DNA from: Planctomycetota bacterium
GTDB lineage: Bacteria > Planctomycetota > Planctomycetia > Gemmatales > Gemmataceae
Reading direction: 5' to 3'
Assembly: GCA_016873095.1 (NCBI GenBank)
Contig: VGYC01000011.1
Location: 1-64,000, forward strand
Length of the DNA stretch: 64,000 nt
In this document: piece after piece, positions 1 through 7,486 of the stretch
How the letters are laid out: every line of letters begins with the position of its first letter
Numbering within the stretch: position 1 is the stretch's first letter
The notes under the pieces: model-generated
The model's database searches: none
The model's input: the letters and a program-made list of their open reading frames with translations, nothing else
What the model was told of the DNA's origin: nothing
Made by a program: the position numbers and the translations under genes

Positions 1-164
1 GGCTACCGCGCTTTGCCCAACCCCTCTCACGATCAATGCCCAAGTCCATGACCGCAAATCCATAAAACTATGCTGCGGACGCTCTCTCGCACCACGTCAT
101 CGCTCGACTGAACATTTGTGCGTAATATTCAGCCCAGAGGGAGAGGGGAGAAGAAGGTTTATTC
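1..164. other. Left-edge non-coding stretch
   Basis: No reading frame here looks like a real gene. It lies just downstream of the mnmA stop codon (mnmA is read right to left). No convincing terminator hairpin is visible. Confidence 0.4.
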
Positions 165-1253
165 TCAGCCCTGGACGTTTTTTTCGATCCAGCCGCCGCC
201 GAGGAGGTGGTCGCCGTCGTAGAAGACGACGGCCTGGCCCGGGGTGATGGCGGATTGCGGTTGGTCGAAGACGACGTTGACCCTGTCTTGTGGCAGCGTG
301 TGCAAGGTCGCGGCGGCGGGGGCATGGCGATAGCGGATCTTGGCGGTGCAGCGCAGTGTCGTGTCCGGCGGGTCGATCAGCCAGTTGACCTGTGACGCCG
401 TCAGCTCGGTGCCGAGGAGCGCCTCCGGGTCGCCGAGGACGACGGCGTGCGTCTCGGGGATGATGTCGAGGACGTAGCGGCGCGAGCCGGCGGCGTAGCC
501 GAGGCCCTTGCGCTGGCCGATGGTGAAGCGTTCATAGCCGTCGTGGTCGGCGAGGACGTTGCCTGCGGCGTCGACGAAGTTGCCGGCCGTTTGCAGTTCC
601 GGCCGGCGGCGGCGAATGAAATCGGCATGATCGTTGTTCGGGACGAAGCAGATCTCGACGCTGTCCGGCTTGTCGGCCACGCCCAGTCCCAGCTCGCGGG
701 CCAGGCGGCGAACTTCTTCCTTCGGGTAGCCGCCGATGGGAAACAGCAGCCTGGGCAGGATGGAGCGCGGCACGCCGAACAGGACGTAGGACTGGTCCTT
801 GGCGGGGTCGGCGCCGCGATGCACGGCGCGCTGGTTGACCATGCGGGCGTAATGTCCCGTGGCGATGAAGTCGGCGTCGAGTTGCCGGCCGTAGTCCCAG
901 AGCTTGCCGAACTTCAGCCAGCTATTGCAGACGGCGCAGGGATTGGGCGTGCGGCCGACGAGATACTCGTCGACGAAATAATCCATGATGCGGCCAAAGT
1001 CCTCCTCGAAATCGAGGGCATAGAAGGGGATGTCGAGACTGTCGGCGACACGGCGGGCATCGCCGGCATCCAGCGCGCTGCAGCAGCCCTTCTTGTGGGC
1101 CGGGCCGTAGTCCGCAACCGGCTGGTGCACGCCGGTGCGCATGAACAGGCCGATGACATCGTATCCTTGCTGCTGGAGCAGATACGCCGCCACGGAGCTA
1201 TCGACGCCGCCGCTCATGGCCAGGACAACGCGCGCGTTCATGCTGTTCATCAT
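165..1253 (-). CDS. mnmA: tRNA 2-thiouridine(34) synthase MnmA
   Basis: Cytoplasmic thiouridylase that puts sulfur on uridine 34 of the tRNAs for Lys, Glu and Gln, using ATP and a persulfide relay. The N-terminus carries the PP-loop SGGVDSSVAA (residues 14-23). The family's catalytic cysteines are present in NPCAVCN near residue 105 and in the C-terminal part at SVEICFVPNN near residue 200. The length (362 residues) is normal for the family. Three in-frame ATGs (1253, 1250, 1241) compete and none has a clear ribosome binding site; 1241 gives the usual short N-terminus. It is the last gene of a minus-strand run that starts near 6 kb, 33 bp after the CYTH gene. Confidence 0.95.
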   Translation of the reverse strand: MMNSMNARVVLAMSGGVDSSVAAYLLQQQGYDVIGLFMRTGVHQPVADYGPAHKKGCCSALDAGDARRVADSLDIPFYALDFEEDFGRIMDYFVDEYLVGRTPNPCAVCNSWLKFGKLWDYGRQLDADFIATGHYARMVNQRAVHRGADPAKDQSYVLFGVPRSILPRLLFPIGGYPKEEVRRLARELGLGVADKPDSVEICFVPNNDHADFIRRRRPELQTAGNFVDAAGNVLADHDGYERFTIGQRKGLGYAAGSRRYVLDIIPETHAVVLGDPEALLGTELTASQVNWLIDPPDTTLRCTAKIRYRHAPAAATLHTLPQDRVNVVFDQPQSAITPGQAVVFYDGDHLLGGGWIEKNVQG

Positions 1254-1286
1254 AGCAGCGTTGGCATGAAAAGGGGCGCGGCGCGA

Positions 1287-1790
1287 TCACAGCAAGTCGA
1301 CATACGCCACCGCCAGCAGGTCCTCCGCCGCGACACCGAGCCGGCGACGCATTTCCTCGGCGATGCGCTCGCCGTCGGCGGGACTCTGGCCGGGTTGCAG
1401 GACCACCTCGACCTCGAGGAAGCGGCCGAGGCCCTCCACCTCGTCGAGATGAATCCGCGTCTGCCCGCACAGGTAGAGCCAGCGCGATTTGCGCACCTCG
1501 CCGCGCACGCCGAGCGCGCGGGCCAGTAGCGCGCGGAGCGCGTCCGGCTGGTCGGTGTGCGCTCGTTCGTAGGAGGATTGTTTCGGTCCGGGTCGATTGT
1601 CGCGCGTGTAGTGAATCAGCTCGCCGTGATCGGGACCGAGGCGGCGCAGCTTCAGCCGTCCGCGAGCGACGTTGAAGAAGGTATCGATCTGCTCGAGCAA
1701 GGTCGGCGGCGCGCCGGCAAGTTCGCCGGCCAGCTGTTGCAGCCGTTCGAAGTCCCGGGCAGGCGCTTTCCATTCGATGTTGCTGGGCAT
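1287..1790 (-). CDS. CYTH-domain protein (class IV adenylate cyclase / triphosphatase-like)
   Basis: 167-residue single-domain protein of the CYTH (CyaB-thiamine triphosphatase) fold. The N-terminal strand IEWKAP resembles the ExExK signature. Alternating basic and acidic strands follow, such as RLKLRRL (residues 45-51), SSYERAHTD and TRIHLDEVEGLGRFLEVEV, which is the usual phosphate- and metal-binding tunnel pattern. Family members hydrolyse triphosphates or make cAMP; the sequence alone does not say which this one does. It lies between sir2 and mnmA on the same strand. Confidence 0.75.
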   Translation of the reverse strand: MPSNIEWKAPARDFERLQQLAGELAGAPPTLLEQIDTFFNVARGRLKLRRLGPDHGELIHYTRDNRPGPKQSSYERAHTDQPDALRALLARALGVRGEVRKSRWLYLCGQTRIHLDEVEGLGRFLEVEVVLQPGQSPADGERIAEEMRRRLGVAAEDLLAVAYVDLL

Positions 1791-1831
1791 GTTGTCACTC
1801 GGTGAGTGCGACCTCGCTCCACATGCTGCAT

Positions 1832-2569
1832 CTACAGCAGGCGCAGCAACTCCGGCAGGATCACGCCTGAAGGCCCGCGCAGGCTGAGCGCCACCCTCCT
1901 GCTGGCGTCCGTCTCATCCAGATTGATCTCGATCACCCGGGCGCCCTGGTCGCGGGCGGTCATGATGAGTCCGGCGGCGGGATAGACAAAGGCACTCGTG
2001 CCGATGACCAGGAAGCAATCGCAGTCCTGCACGGCGAGTTCGGCCCGGGCCCAGATGTCGAGCGGAAGCATCTCGCCGAACCAGACGACATCGGGGCGCA
2101 GCAAGCCCTGGCATGTGGTGCATGTGGGCATCTCGGACAGGGTCTCGGTGGGCCGCTCGCTGCGCGCGTGGCAGGCGGTGCAGCGGACGCGGCGGATGCT
2201 GCCGTGGATTTCCAGAACATTGCGGCTGCCGGCAGCCTGGTGCAGGCCATCGACATTCTGCGTGACCAGCGTGAAGGACGGTCCCAGCCGGTCCTCGAGC
2301 GCGACCAGGGCGACATGGCCAGGATTGGGCCGAACGGTGGCCAGGCCGGCGCGGCGGGCATTGTAGAAGCGCCAGACCTGTTGCGGGTCGCGTGCGAAGG
2401 CCTGCGGGGTGGCGACGTCCTCGATGCGCTGGCCTGCCCAGAGTCCGCCGGCACCGCGAAAGGTGGCCAGTCCGCTCTCGGCACTGATGCCCGCGCCGGT
2501 GAGCACGGCGAGGCGCCCGGCCGCGCGAACCATGTCGGCCGCTTGATTCAGGTCAGGGCTGGTCATCAT
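1832..2569 (-). CDS. cobB: NAD-dependent protein deacylase, Sir2 family (CobB-like)
   Basis: Sirtuin that removes acyl groups from lysines using NAD. Visible motifs: NAD-binding GAGISAESG near residue 25, FYNARR (the Tyr/Arg pair typical of class III sirtuins that prefer succinyl or malonyl lysine), TQNVDGLH with the catalytic His in EIHGS, and two zinc pairs CTACH and CTTC. The frame is open further upstream to 2782, but that part has no sirtuin similarity and overlaps a tandem repeat and the maoC stop. I therefore start at the tandem ATGs 2569/2566, giving 245 residues, a normal size. Substrate preference is inferred from the Tyr/Arg motif only. Confidence 0.9.
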   Translation of the reverse strand: MMTSPDLNQAADMVRAAGRLAVLTGAGISAESGLATFRGAGGLWAGQRIEDVATPQAFARDPQQVWRFYNARRAGLATVRPNPGHVALVALEDRLGPSFTLVTQNVDGLHQAAGSRNVLEIHGSIRRVRCTACHARSERPTETLSEMPTCTTCQGLLRPDVVWFGEMLPLDIWARAELAVQDCDCFLVIGTSAFVYPAAGLIMTARDQGARVIEINLDETDASRRVALSLRGPSGVILPELLRLL

Positions 2570-2704
2570 GGCCTCGCAAGGAGTCTCTTGGGGCAATGGC
2601 AGGCCGGTGACGTGCACCAGGCTACCAATCATTACAACTTGATTCGTCGAGTAGTGATTTATTCGTCCGACCGAGGATGTGCCGAGGGGGTATATGTCGG
2701 TTTC

Positions 2705-2751
2705 TGGACGAATCCTGGACGAATCATTGGACGAATCATTGGACCGATACC
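2705..2751. repeat. Tandem ~12-bp repeat at the maoC stop codon
   Basis: Four adjacent units of the form TGGACGAATCAT (starts at 2705, 2716, 2728, 2740); two are exact and the first and last diverge. Read on the minus strand, the maoC stop codon (TGA at 2736-2738) lies inside the array. Slippage here would change the maoC C-terminus or the spacing to sir2. Confidence 0.85.
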
Positions 2752-3215
2752 GGCTTGCCGCGTCCCTCGCGGCCCTCGACAAGAGTGAGGCTGATGCCTT
2801 CCTGGACGACCTTGCCGTCCTGATTCAGGATCTGCCGTTGCCAGGTGATGACGCCGCGGCGGCCGCGAGCGCGAACCTCTTTTTCGAGTACCTTGCTGCG
2901 CAGCCGGATGGTGTCGCCGAAGTAGACGGGCTCCTTGAACTGCCAGTCGCGCAGGCCCATCAGGGCCATGGTACGCATGGGCGGGGCCGTCAAGCCGAGG
3001 CCGCTGGACATGACCATCACGAGCAGGCCATGCGCGACCGGGGCGCGGAACGGGGTGGTCTTGGCGAACTCGTGATCCATGTGGATGGGGTTGAAGTCGC
3101 CGCTCAGGCCGGCGAAGTTGACGATGTCCGCCTCTGTGACGGTGCGACCGAGCGAATCCCACTCCTGGCCCACCTCGACATCGTCGAAATACAGATGCAT
3201 CGGGGTGAATGACAT
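2736..3215 (-). CDS. MaoC-like (R)-enoyl-CoA hydratase family protein
   Basis: 159-residue hot-dog fold protein of the MaoC family. The hydratase signature is clear: SGDFNPIHMDHEFAKT (about residues 38-53) holds the Asp and His of the catalytic pair, followed by VAHGLLVM. The open frame extends to 3590 but overlaps the upstream SDR gene; the start at 3215 gives the family's standard N-terminus. It follows the sugar reductase by ~35 bp on the same strand. Whether it acts on CoA esters or on another thioester is not shown by the sequence. Confidence 0.88.
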   Translation of the reverse strand: MSFTPMHLYFDDVEVGQEWDSLGRTVTEADIVNFAGLSGDFNPIHMDHEFAKTTPFRAPVAHGLLVMVMSSGLGLTAPPMRTMALMGLRDWQFKEPVYFGDTIRLRSKVLEKEVRARGRRGVITWQRQILNQDGKVVQEGISLTLVEGREGRGKPVSVQ

Positions 3216-3249
3216 GACGAAGTCCCTCGCTCCGAGTCCTCCGTTGGTT

Positions 3250-4197
3250 TTATGAAATCTCGACGGGGAATTGAACCGGGCCATGCCACAGGTCGGCGAC
3301 GCTGCGCTGCCAGGAAATGCGCGGCGTCCAGCCGGTGGCCCGCCGCAGGCGCGTCGTGTCGCCGGCGCTGCGCTCGATGCCTCCGCTCGCCCGACCAGCC
3401 ACCGCCCGGCAGCCGCCCGCGAGGCGGCACAGCTCTGCCGCCAGCGCCAGCACGGGGGTCTCCACGCCGGTGGCGATGTTGTAGATCCCGGCTCGTCCCG
3501 GCGTGGCGACATCGCGTTCGAGCAGCGCCGCGAGCGCCGTGGCCACATCGCGCACGTCGATCCAGTCGCGGGTGGCGTGCGCGTTCGCAACCGGGATGTC
3601 AGAGGCCGACACGTCAGCGAGGGACGACATTGACCCTCGCTTACGCGTCGGGTTCCGCTCTTTAATTCGCGCCGCGAGCGCCGCCGGCATGAAATGCGCG
3701 GGCAAACCGGGGCCGACGATATTGAACGGCCTTGCGATCAGCACGCGCAATCGGTGTCGAGCCGCCAGCGCGCGGGCGACCTGGGTCTGCGCGAGCTTGC
3801 TGCGGCCATAGGGCGACCGCGGCCGGCAAGGCTGGTCCTCGCGAATCGGTAGCGCCGTCGCGGCGACGTCGCCGTACTCGGCGGCGCTGCCGAACAGCAT
3901 CACCGTCGCCTCGGGCGCGTGCCGAGCGACGGCTCGGAGCAAGTTCGCGGCGCCGTTGACGTGCACCCGCTTCAGCCATTCGACGTCGCCGCCATTCGTG
4001 ACACCGGCGCAGTTGATGATCCAGTCCGGCGAGATAGCTGCCACCACGCCGGCGACCTCGTCGGCATCGGTCACATCGCAATGCGGCCCGAGTCCGGATC
4101 GGGTGGTGGCAATCACCTCGTGCCGACGTCGTTCGAGTAGCGCGTGCAGATAGCTGCCGACAAAGGAATCGCCCGCAATGAGGAGAACGCGGCTCAT
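3250..4197 (-). CDS. NAD(P)-dependent sugar reductase/epimerase (SDR, Rmd/RmlD-like)
   Basis: Extended SDR, 315 residues. The N-terminal Rossmann motif is LIAGDSFVGSYL; the catalytic Ser is near FGSAAEYG and the catalytic Tyr/Lys pair is in SPYGRSKLAQ. This resembles enzymes that reduce or epimerise 4-keto-6-deoxy nucleotide sugars. ATG at 4197 starts one base after the TGA of the nucleotidyltransferase gene, so translation is probably coupled. An odd segment NPTRKRGSMSSLADVSASD interrupts the region before the conserved DWIDVRDVA motif and is encoded by a REP-like palindrome (3606-3651). The enzyme may tolerate this surface insertion; activity is not certain. Confidence 0.85.
   Translation of the reverse strand: MSRVLLIAGDSFVGSYLHALLERRRHEVIATTRSGLGPHCDVTDADEVAGVVAAISPDWIINCAGVTNGGDVEWLKRVHVNGAANLLRAVARHAPEATVMLFGSAAEYGDVAATALPIREDQPCRPRSPYGRSKLAQTQVARALAARHRLRVLIARPFNIVGPGLPAHFMPAALAARIKERNPTRKRGSMSSLADVSASDIPVANAHATRDWIDVRDVATALAALLERDVATPGRAGIYNIATGVETPVLALAAELCRLAGGCRAVAGRASGGIERSAGDTTRLRRATGWTPRISWQRSVADLWHGPVQFPVEIS
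3606..3651. repeat. REP-like palindromic element inside a coding sequence
   Basis: Two 18-base arms, 3606-3623 and 3634-3651, are inverted copies that match at 16 of 18 positions around a 10-base spacer. The shared core is AGCGAGGG / CCCTCGCT. The same core recurs at 37467-37484 and 41454-41502. The element is read in frame by the SDR gene and supplies an extra ~19 residues. Confidence 0.8.
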
Positions 4198-4198
4198 G

Positions 4199-4930
4199 TC
4201 ACGCCACCGCATGCTTGTCGGCCGGAAGAAACTCGCGGCGCCGTTCCTGGAAGATTTCATTGGCGCGCTGCAAGTCCTCGTAGCGGCCCAGGTCGAGCCA
4301 GGAGGCGTCGCTGGCGTAGGTCACGACCTTCTTGCCTGCTTCGAGCAAGCGCAGCACGAGTGACGGGAAATCGAGATACTCGCCCGGCTTGATGTACGAC
4401 AGCGCCTCAGGCTCGTAGACATACACGCCCATGCTGACGCCATATGACAGCACCGGCTTCTCGATGTAGTTGACGACGTGCCCGGCGGCGTCCGTCTCGA
4501 TGACGCCGAGGTCGATCTTGACGTCTTTTCTGTGCTTGCCGATCGTCAGCCATGCTTCCTGCTCGTGGTGGTGACGCACGAGTGCGCGATAGTCGAGGTT
4601 GGTGAGCAGATCGCCATTCATGACGAGAAAGGTGTTGTCGAGCCCGCGGATGGAAGCCAGCGAGCCGGCCGTGCCGGTCGGCTTCTCTTCCTCGACGAAA
4701 TCGATTTTGGCCAGCCAACGCAGCGAGCGATGCTGGCGGATGAACGTGTGGAAGTAGGTGCTCATGTAACCGAGGGCAAGCGTGATGTGATCGAAGCCGG
4801 CCTCGGCAAGCTGACGGATGATGATCTCCAGGATGGGGGTCTCGCCGACCGGCAGCAACGGCTTGGGAATCACCGTCGTGAACGGCGCCAGCCTGCTGCC
4901 GCGACCTCCTGCCAGGATAATGGCCCGCAT
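4199..4930 (-). CDS. Sugar-phosphate nucleotidyltransferase
   Basis: 243-residue NTP-transferase domain protein that joins an NTP to a sugar 1-phosphate. The signature LAGGRGSRLAPFT (residues 5-17) followed by PKPLLPVGETPILE binds the nucleotide; MNGDLL holds the metal-binding Asp. There is no C-terminal left-handed helix or CBS domain, so it is a bare catalytic domain. The start at 4930 is where similarity begins. It sits between the dehydratase (45 bp upstream) and the reductase (1 bp downstream), so these three probably make one activated sugar. The nucleotide and sugar cannot be read from the sequence. Confidence 0.9.
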   Translation of the reverse strand: MRAIILAGGRGSRLAPFTTVIPKPLLPVGETPILEIIIRQLAEAGFDHITLALGYMSTYFHTFIRQHRSLRWLAKIDFVEEEKPTGTAGSLASIRGLDNTFLVMNGDLLTNLDYRALVRHHHEQEAWLTIGKHRKDVKIDLGVIETDAAGHVVNYIEKPVLSYGVSMGVYVYEPEALSYIKPGEYLDFPSLVLRLLEAGKKVVTYASDASWLDLGRYEDLQRANEIFQERRREFLPADKHAVA

Positions 4931-4974
4931 GTCAACTCCTGTGATTCTCACGCACGCCGGAGCGTGAGGCCTGC

Positions 4975-5961
4975 TCACACGCGATACGCGTCGATGCTGA
5001 ACGAGTTCAAGTTTCCGCGCACCCAGTCGAGCGTTTGCCGCAGGCCGTCGTCGAGGCTGGTCGTTGCTCGCCAGCCGGCGCGCTCGCTTGCGGCGACGGC
5101 AGATCCAATAAGCTTGTAAACCTCGCTGGCGTCCGGGCGGCGACGCTCGTCGGTCTCCTCGATGGGCAGCAATCGGCCCGCCAGCCGGCAGATGCGCTGC
5201 GCCAGCTCGCCGATGCTCACCGCGGAGCCGGTGGCCAGGTTCGTCACCTGGCCGATGCATCTGGTCGATTCGCCGCAGGCGAGGAAGCCGGCCACGGTGT
5301 CCTTGACGAACACCATGTCACGCACCGGCGTCAGGCAGCCGAGCCGGACTCGGTCCGCCGCCAGCGCCTGCGACATGATCGTGGGGATGACGGCCCGGGC
5401 GCTCTGCCGCGGTCCGTAGGTGTTGAATGGTCGGACCACCATCACGGGCAGTCCGAAGGCGCGATGGTAGCTGAGCGCGAGCTGGTCGGCGCCAATCTTG
5501 CTCGCCGCGTACGGCGACTGCGCTTGCAGCGGATGGTCCTCGTCGATCGGCGTGCGCAGGGCCGTGCCGTAGACCTCGCTGGTCGAGGTGATGATGGTAC
5601 GCTCGACTTCGAGGTCGCGGGCCGCCTCGAGGATGTTCAAGGTTCCCTGGATGTTGACGGCAACGTAGGCATCCGGCGCGACATACGAGTAAGGAATGCC
5701 GATCAGCGCCGCCAGATGATAGATGCGCATGCAGCCGGCGACGGCCTTGCGCGTCGCCCGCCCGTCGCGGATGTCGCCGTGAACGATTTCCAGATGGCCT
5801 GTCAAGTCTGAGGGGATTTCACTGAGGCAGCCGATGCCGCCGCTGGAGGTGTAACGGACGAAGGCCCGGACGCGCTGGCCGCGCCGCAGCAGTTCCTCGA
5901 CGAGATGGCTGCCGATGAAGCCTCCCGCCCCCGTCACCAGCGTCTTGCCGTGGCTGGACAT
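4975..5961 (-). CDS. NAD-dependent sugar 4,6-dehydratase (LegB-like SDR)
   Basis: Extended SDR with LVTGAGGFIGSHLVEE near the N-terminus (NAD-binding), HLAALIGIPYSY, the catalytic STSEVYG and SPYAASK (Tyr/Lys), and the long stretch NTYGPRQSARAVIPTI. As I remember the family, these stretches are close to LegB, the dehydratase for legionaminic-acid-type sugars that acts on a nucleotide-linked GlcNAc. No aminotransferase or NeuB-like synthase is adjacent, so legionaminic acid is not supported. Another in-frame ATG lies at 5982; 5961 is preferred because a weak GAGA-type site precedes it. It heads the minus-strand run. Confidence 0.87.
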   Translation of the reverse strand: MSSHGKTLVTGAGGFIGSHLVEELLRRGQRVRAFVRYTSSGGIGCLSEIPSDLTGHLEIVHGDIRDGRATRKAVAGCMRIYHLAALIGIPYSYVAPDAYVAVNIQGTLNILEAARDLEVERTIITSTSEVYGTALRTPIDEDHPLQAQSPYAASKIGADQLALSYHRAFGLPVMVVRPFNTYGPRQSARAVIPTIMSQALAADRVRLGCLTPVRDMVFVKDTVAGFLACGESTRCIGQVTNLATGSAVSIGELAQRICRLAGRLLPIEETDERRRPDASEVYKLIGSAVAASERAGWRATTSLDDGLRQTLDWVRGNLNSFSIDAYRV

Positions 5962-6054
5962 CTCTGCGTCTCGACCATTCATCCGTGAATCGGCCCGAGA
6001 CGAGAGAGTATCATCCCTGGGGGGAATGGGTCAAGGCGGAGGCTGGCGCGTCCT

Positions 6055-6180
6055 TCAGAAGCGCGGTATCGGCGGCAGCGTCTTGATCAGCGCGTCGGAC
6101 GGCAATCCCTTCGCTTTCGCGTCTTTGGTGAAGAATTCCAGTGCCCCGAGTAGCTCTGCAATCTGTTCCTGTACGTCCAT
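6055..6180 (-). CDS. Small hypothetical protein (41 residues)
   Basis: Short frame beginning MDVQEQIAELLGALEFF and ending TLPPIPRF. It has a helical, acidic, protein-like composition and a GAGA-like site about six bases before the ATG. It lies 69 bp downstream of the STN-like gene on the same strand. I do not recognise it. It could be a real small protein or a chance frame. Confidence 0.35.
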   Translation of the reverse strand: MDVQEQIAELLGALEFFTKDAKAKGLPSDALIKTLPPIPRF

Positions 6181-6249
6181 CGTATTTCTCAGAGGCTCTA
6201 TGGAAAGGAATGTAAGTCATTGGAAGAGGTTATGGCGAAGCTGCCTATC

Positions 6250-7173
6250 TTAACAATTGCCTTTTCCCAGCCTTTTTCGCGATTTCCCGGTCGTGGTAAG
6301 CGGGGCAATCCTCCTTAACCTCTTTTCGCTGTTGACGTTGATTTCCGGAGCGCCTCTCACTTCCAGCGACCTTGCATCGGCACGGAAACGAATCGTCCCC
6401 GGACCGCCGACGGCGCTCCAGGAGTCCGGACATATGGTGCAGCAAATGAAGTTGACGAGACTGTCGTGGCCCGGCACCATCCAATCGGCCAGATGATAGT
6501 CGCGGCAAGTCAGGTTGCTCGTACTCGACACCTGGACCGTGATGACGACCGCGTCATCTTTTACGACTTGCGTCAAGTGAGCCTGCTTGAGCAGCAGGTT
6601 CAGTGCGGAGCGCAAGGACACGCGTTCCACGACCAGGGTCAATGGCTGGTCCAGGCTCACACTGGCTTGGCGCAATGCGGTTTCATCCGCGACCATGTTG
6701 AGCCCACTCATTAGCCGTAAGTCGTCGATGGCTTGCCTCAGCGGCACATCCTTGATGTTCAGGCTGACCCGCGAGTCAAGTTTGGCGTCGATGGCATCAC
6801 GAAGCTGCTGCTTGATCTGCTCTCGAAGTGATGTCAGCAACCGGTGAACCAGTTGCTGCACCTCTGCCGGCTGGTTGACGACGATTGCCATGCCCAGCGG
6901 GAAGTACCCGATGACGCCGGTTCCACCGACCGACGCCCAGGATTCCGGAGCGATCCTGGTCGTGATGAGCCGGATGAGCTTTTCTTCCGACGACTTGCGG
7001 TCGCTGTCGGCATGAAAGGGGACGGGGCGGCCTGCCTCGTCGTAGTCCACGGCCAGGAGATCGGCAATCGAGTAGACGACCTGGACTGGCTCGCTGCCGC
7101 TTGCCTCGACGGGCTTGTCCGACACGGCCAACGTGAGGGCAGGACCAATCAACCAGCATAATACCATGCTCAT
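6250..7173 (-). CDS. Exported secretin/STN-domain-like protein
   Basis: 307 residues with an N-terminal hydrophobic segment (signal peptide, LCWLIGPALTLA). The middle (about residues 135-220) resembles the secretin/TonB short N-terminal domain: VSLNIKDVPLRQAIDDL, ASVSLDQPLTL, SLRSALNLLLKQAHL. Flanking it are two copies of a motif: ITTRIAPESWASVGGTGVIGYFP with VVNQPAEVQQLVHRLL, and a second degenerate copy ICCTICPDSWSAVGGPG. No secretin barrel follows, so it is not a full secretin. ATG 7173 follows a clear AGGAG seven bases upstream, so I prefer it to the ATG at 7206. Probably periplasmic; function unknown. Confidence 0.7.
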   Translation of the reverse strand: MSMVLCWLIGPALTLAVSDKPVEASGSEPVQVVYSIADLLAVDYDEAGRPVPFHADSDRKSSEEKLIRLITTRIAPESWASVGGTGVIGYFPLGMAIVVNQPAEVQQLVHRLLTSLREQIKQQLRDAIDAKLDSRVSLNIKDVPLRQAIDDLRLMSGLNMVADETALRQASVSLDQPLTLVVERVSLRSALNLLLKQAHLTQVVKDDAVVITVQVSSTSNLTCRDYHLADWMVPGHDSLVNFICCTICPDSWSAVGGPGTIRFRADARSLEVRGAPEINVNSEKRLRRIAPLTTTGKSRKRLGKGNC

Positions 7174-7486
7174 GTCTGGGCTCCTGAATAGCTTGTCCGA
7201 AACCAACGAGCGAGCGGGATAGCTTTTTGACGCGAGGCTGTCTGCGCGACTTGCCGAGCGACCTGGCGAAGGCTGGCAAGATGGGAAACCGATTCGAGTC
7301 TCCGTTCACGATCGTCGAAGTCCCAGCACCGATCCGTCAATCAGGTGGCTGGACAGATTGCCGGCACCGCAAAACGTCGTGATCTGCTTGCAAGCAAACG
7401 TCGCAGTTGCGACAATAGCAGCATTCCCTCCCAGGCACTCCACGTGCCTTGCAAGTGGCTCCTTTGACTCGGCTCGAGGAGAATCG
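7174..7486. other. Divergent intergenic region
   Basis: 313 bp between the STN-like gene (minus) and the DUF1501 gene (plus), so it must hold both promoters. The only signal I can point to is the GAGGAGA ribosome binding site just before 7487. No repeat or RNA structure is evident. Confidence 0.4.
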
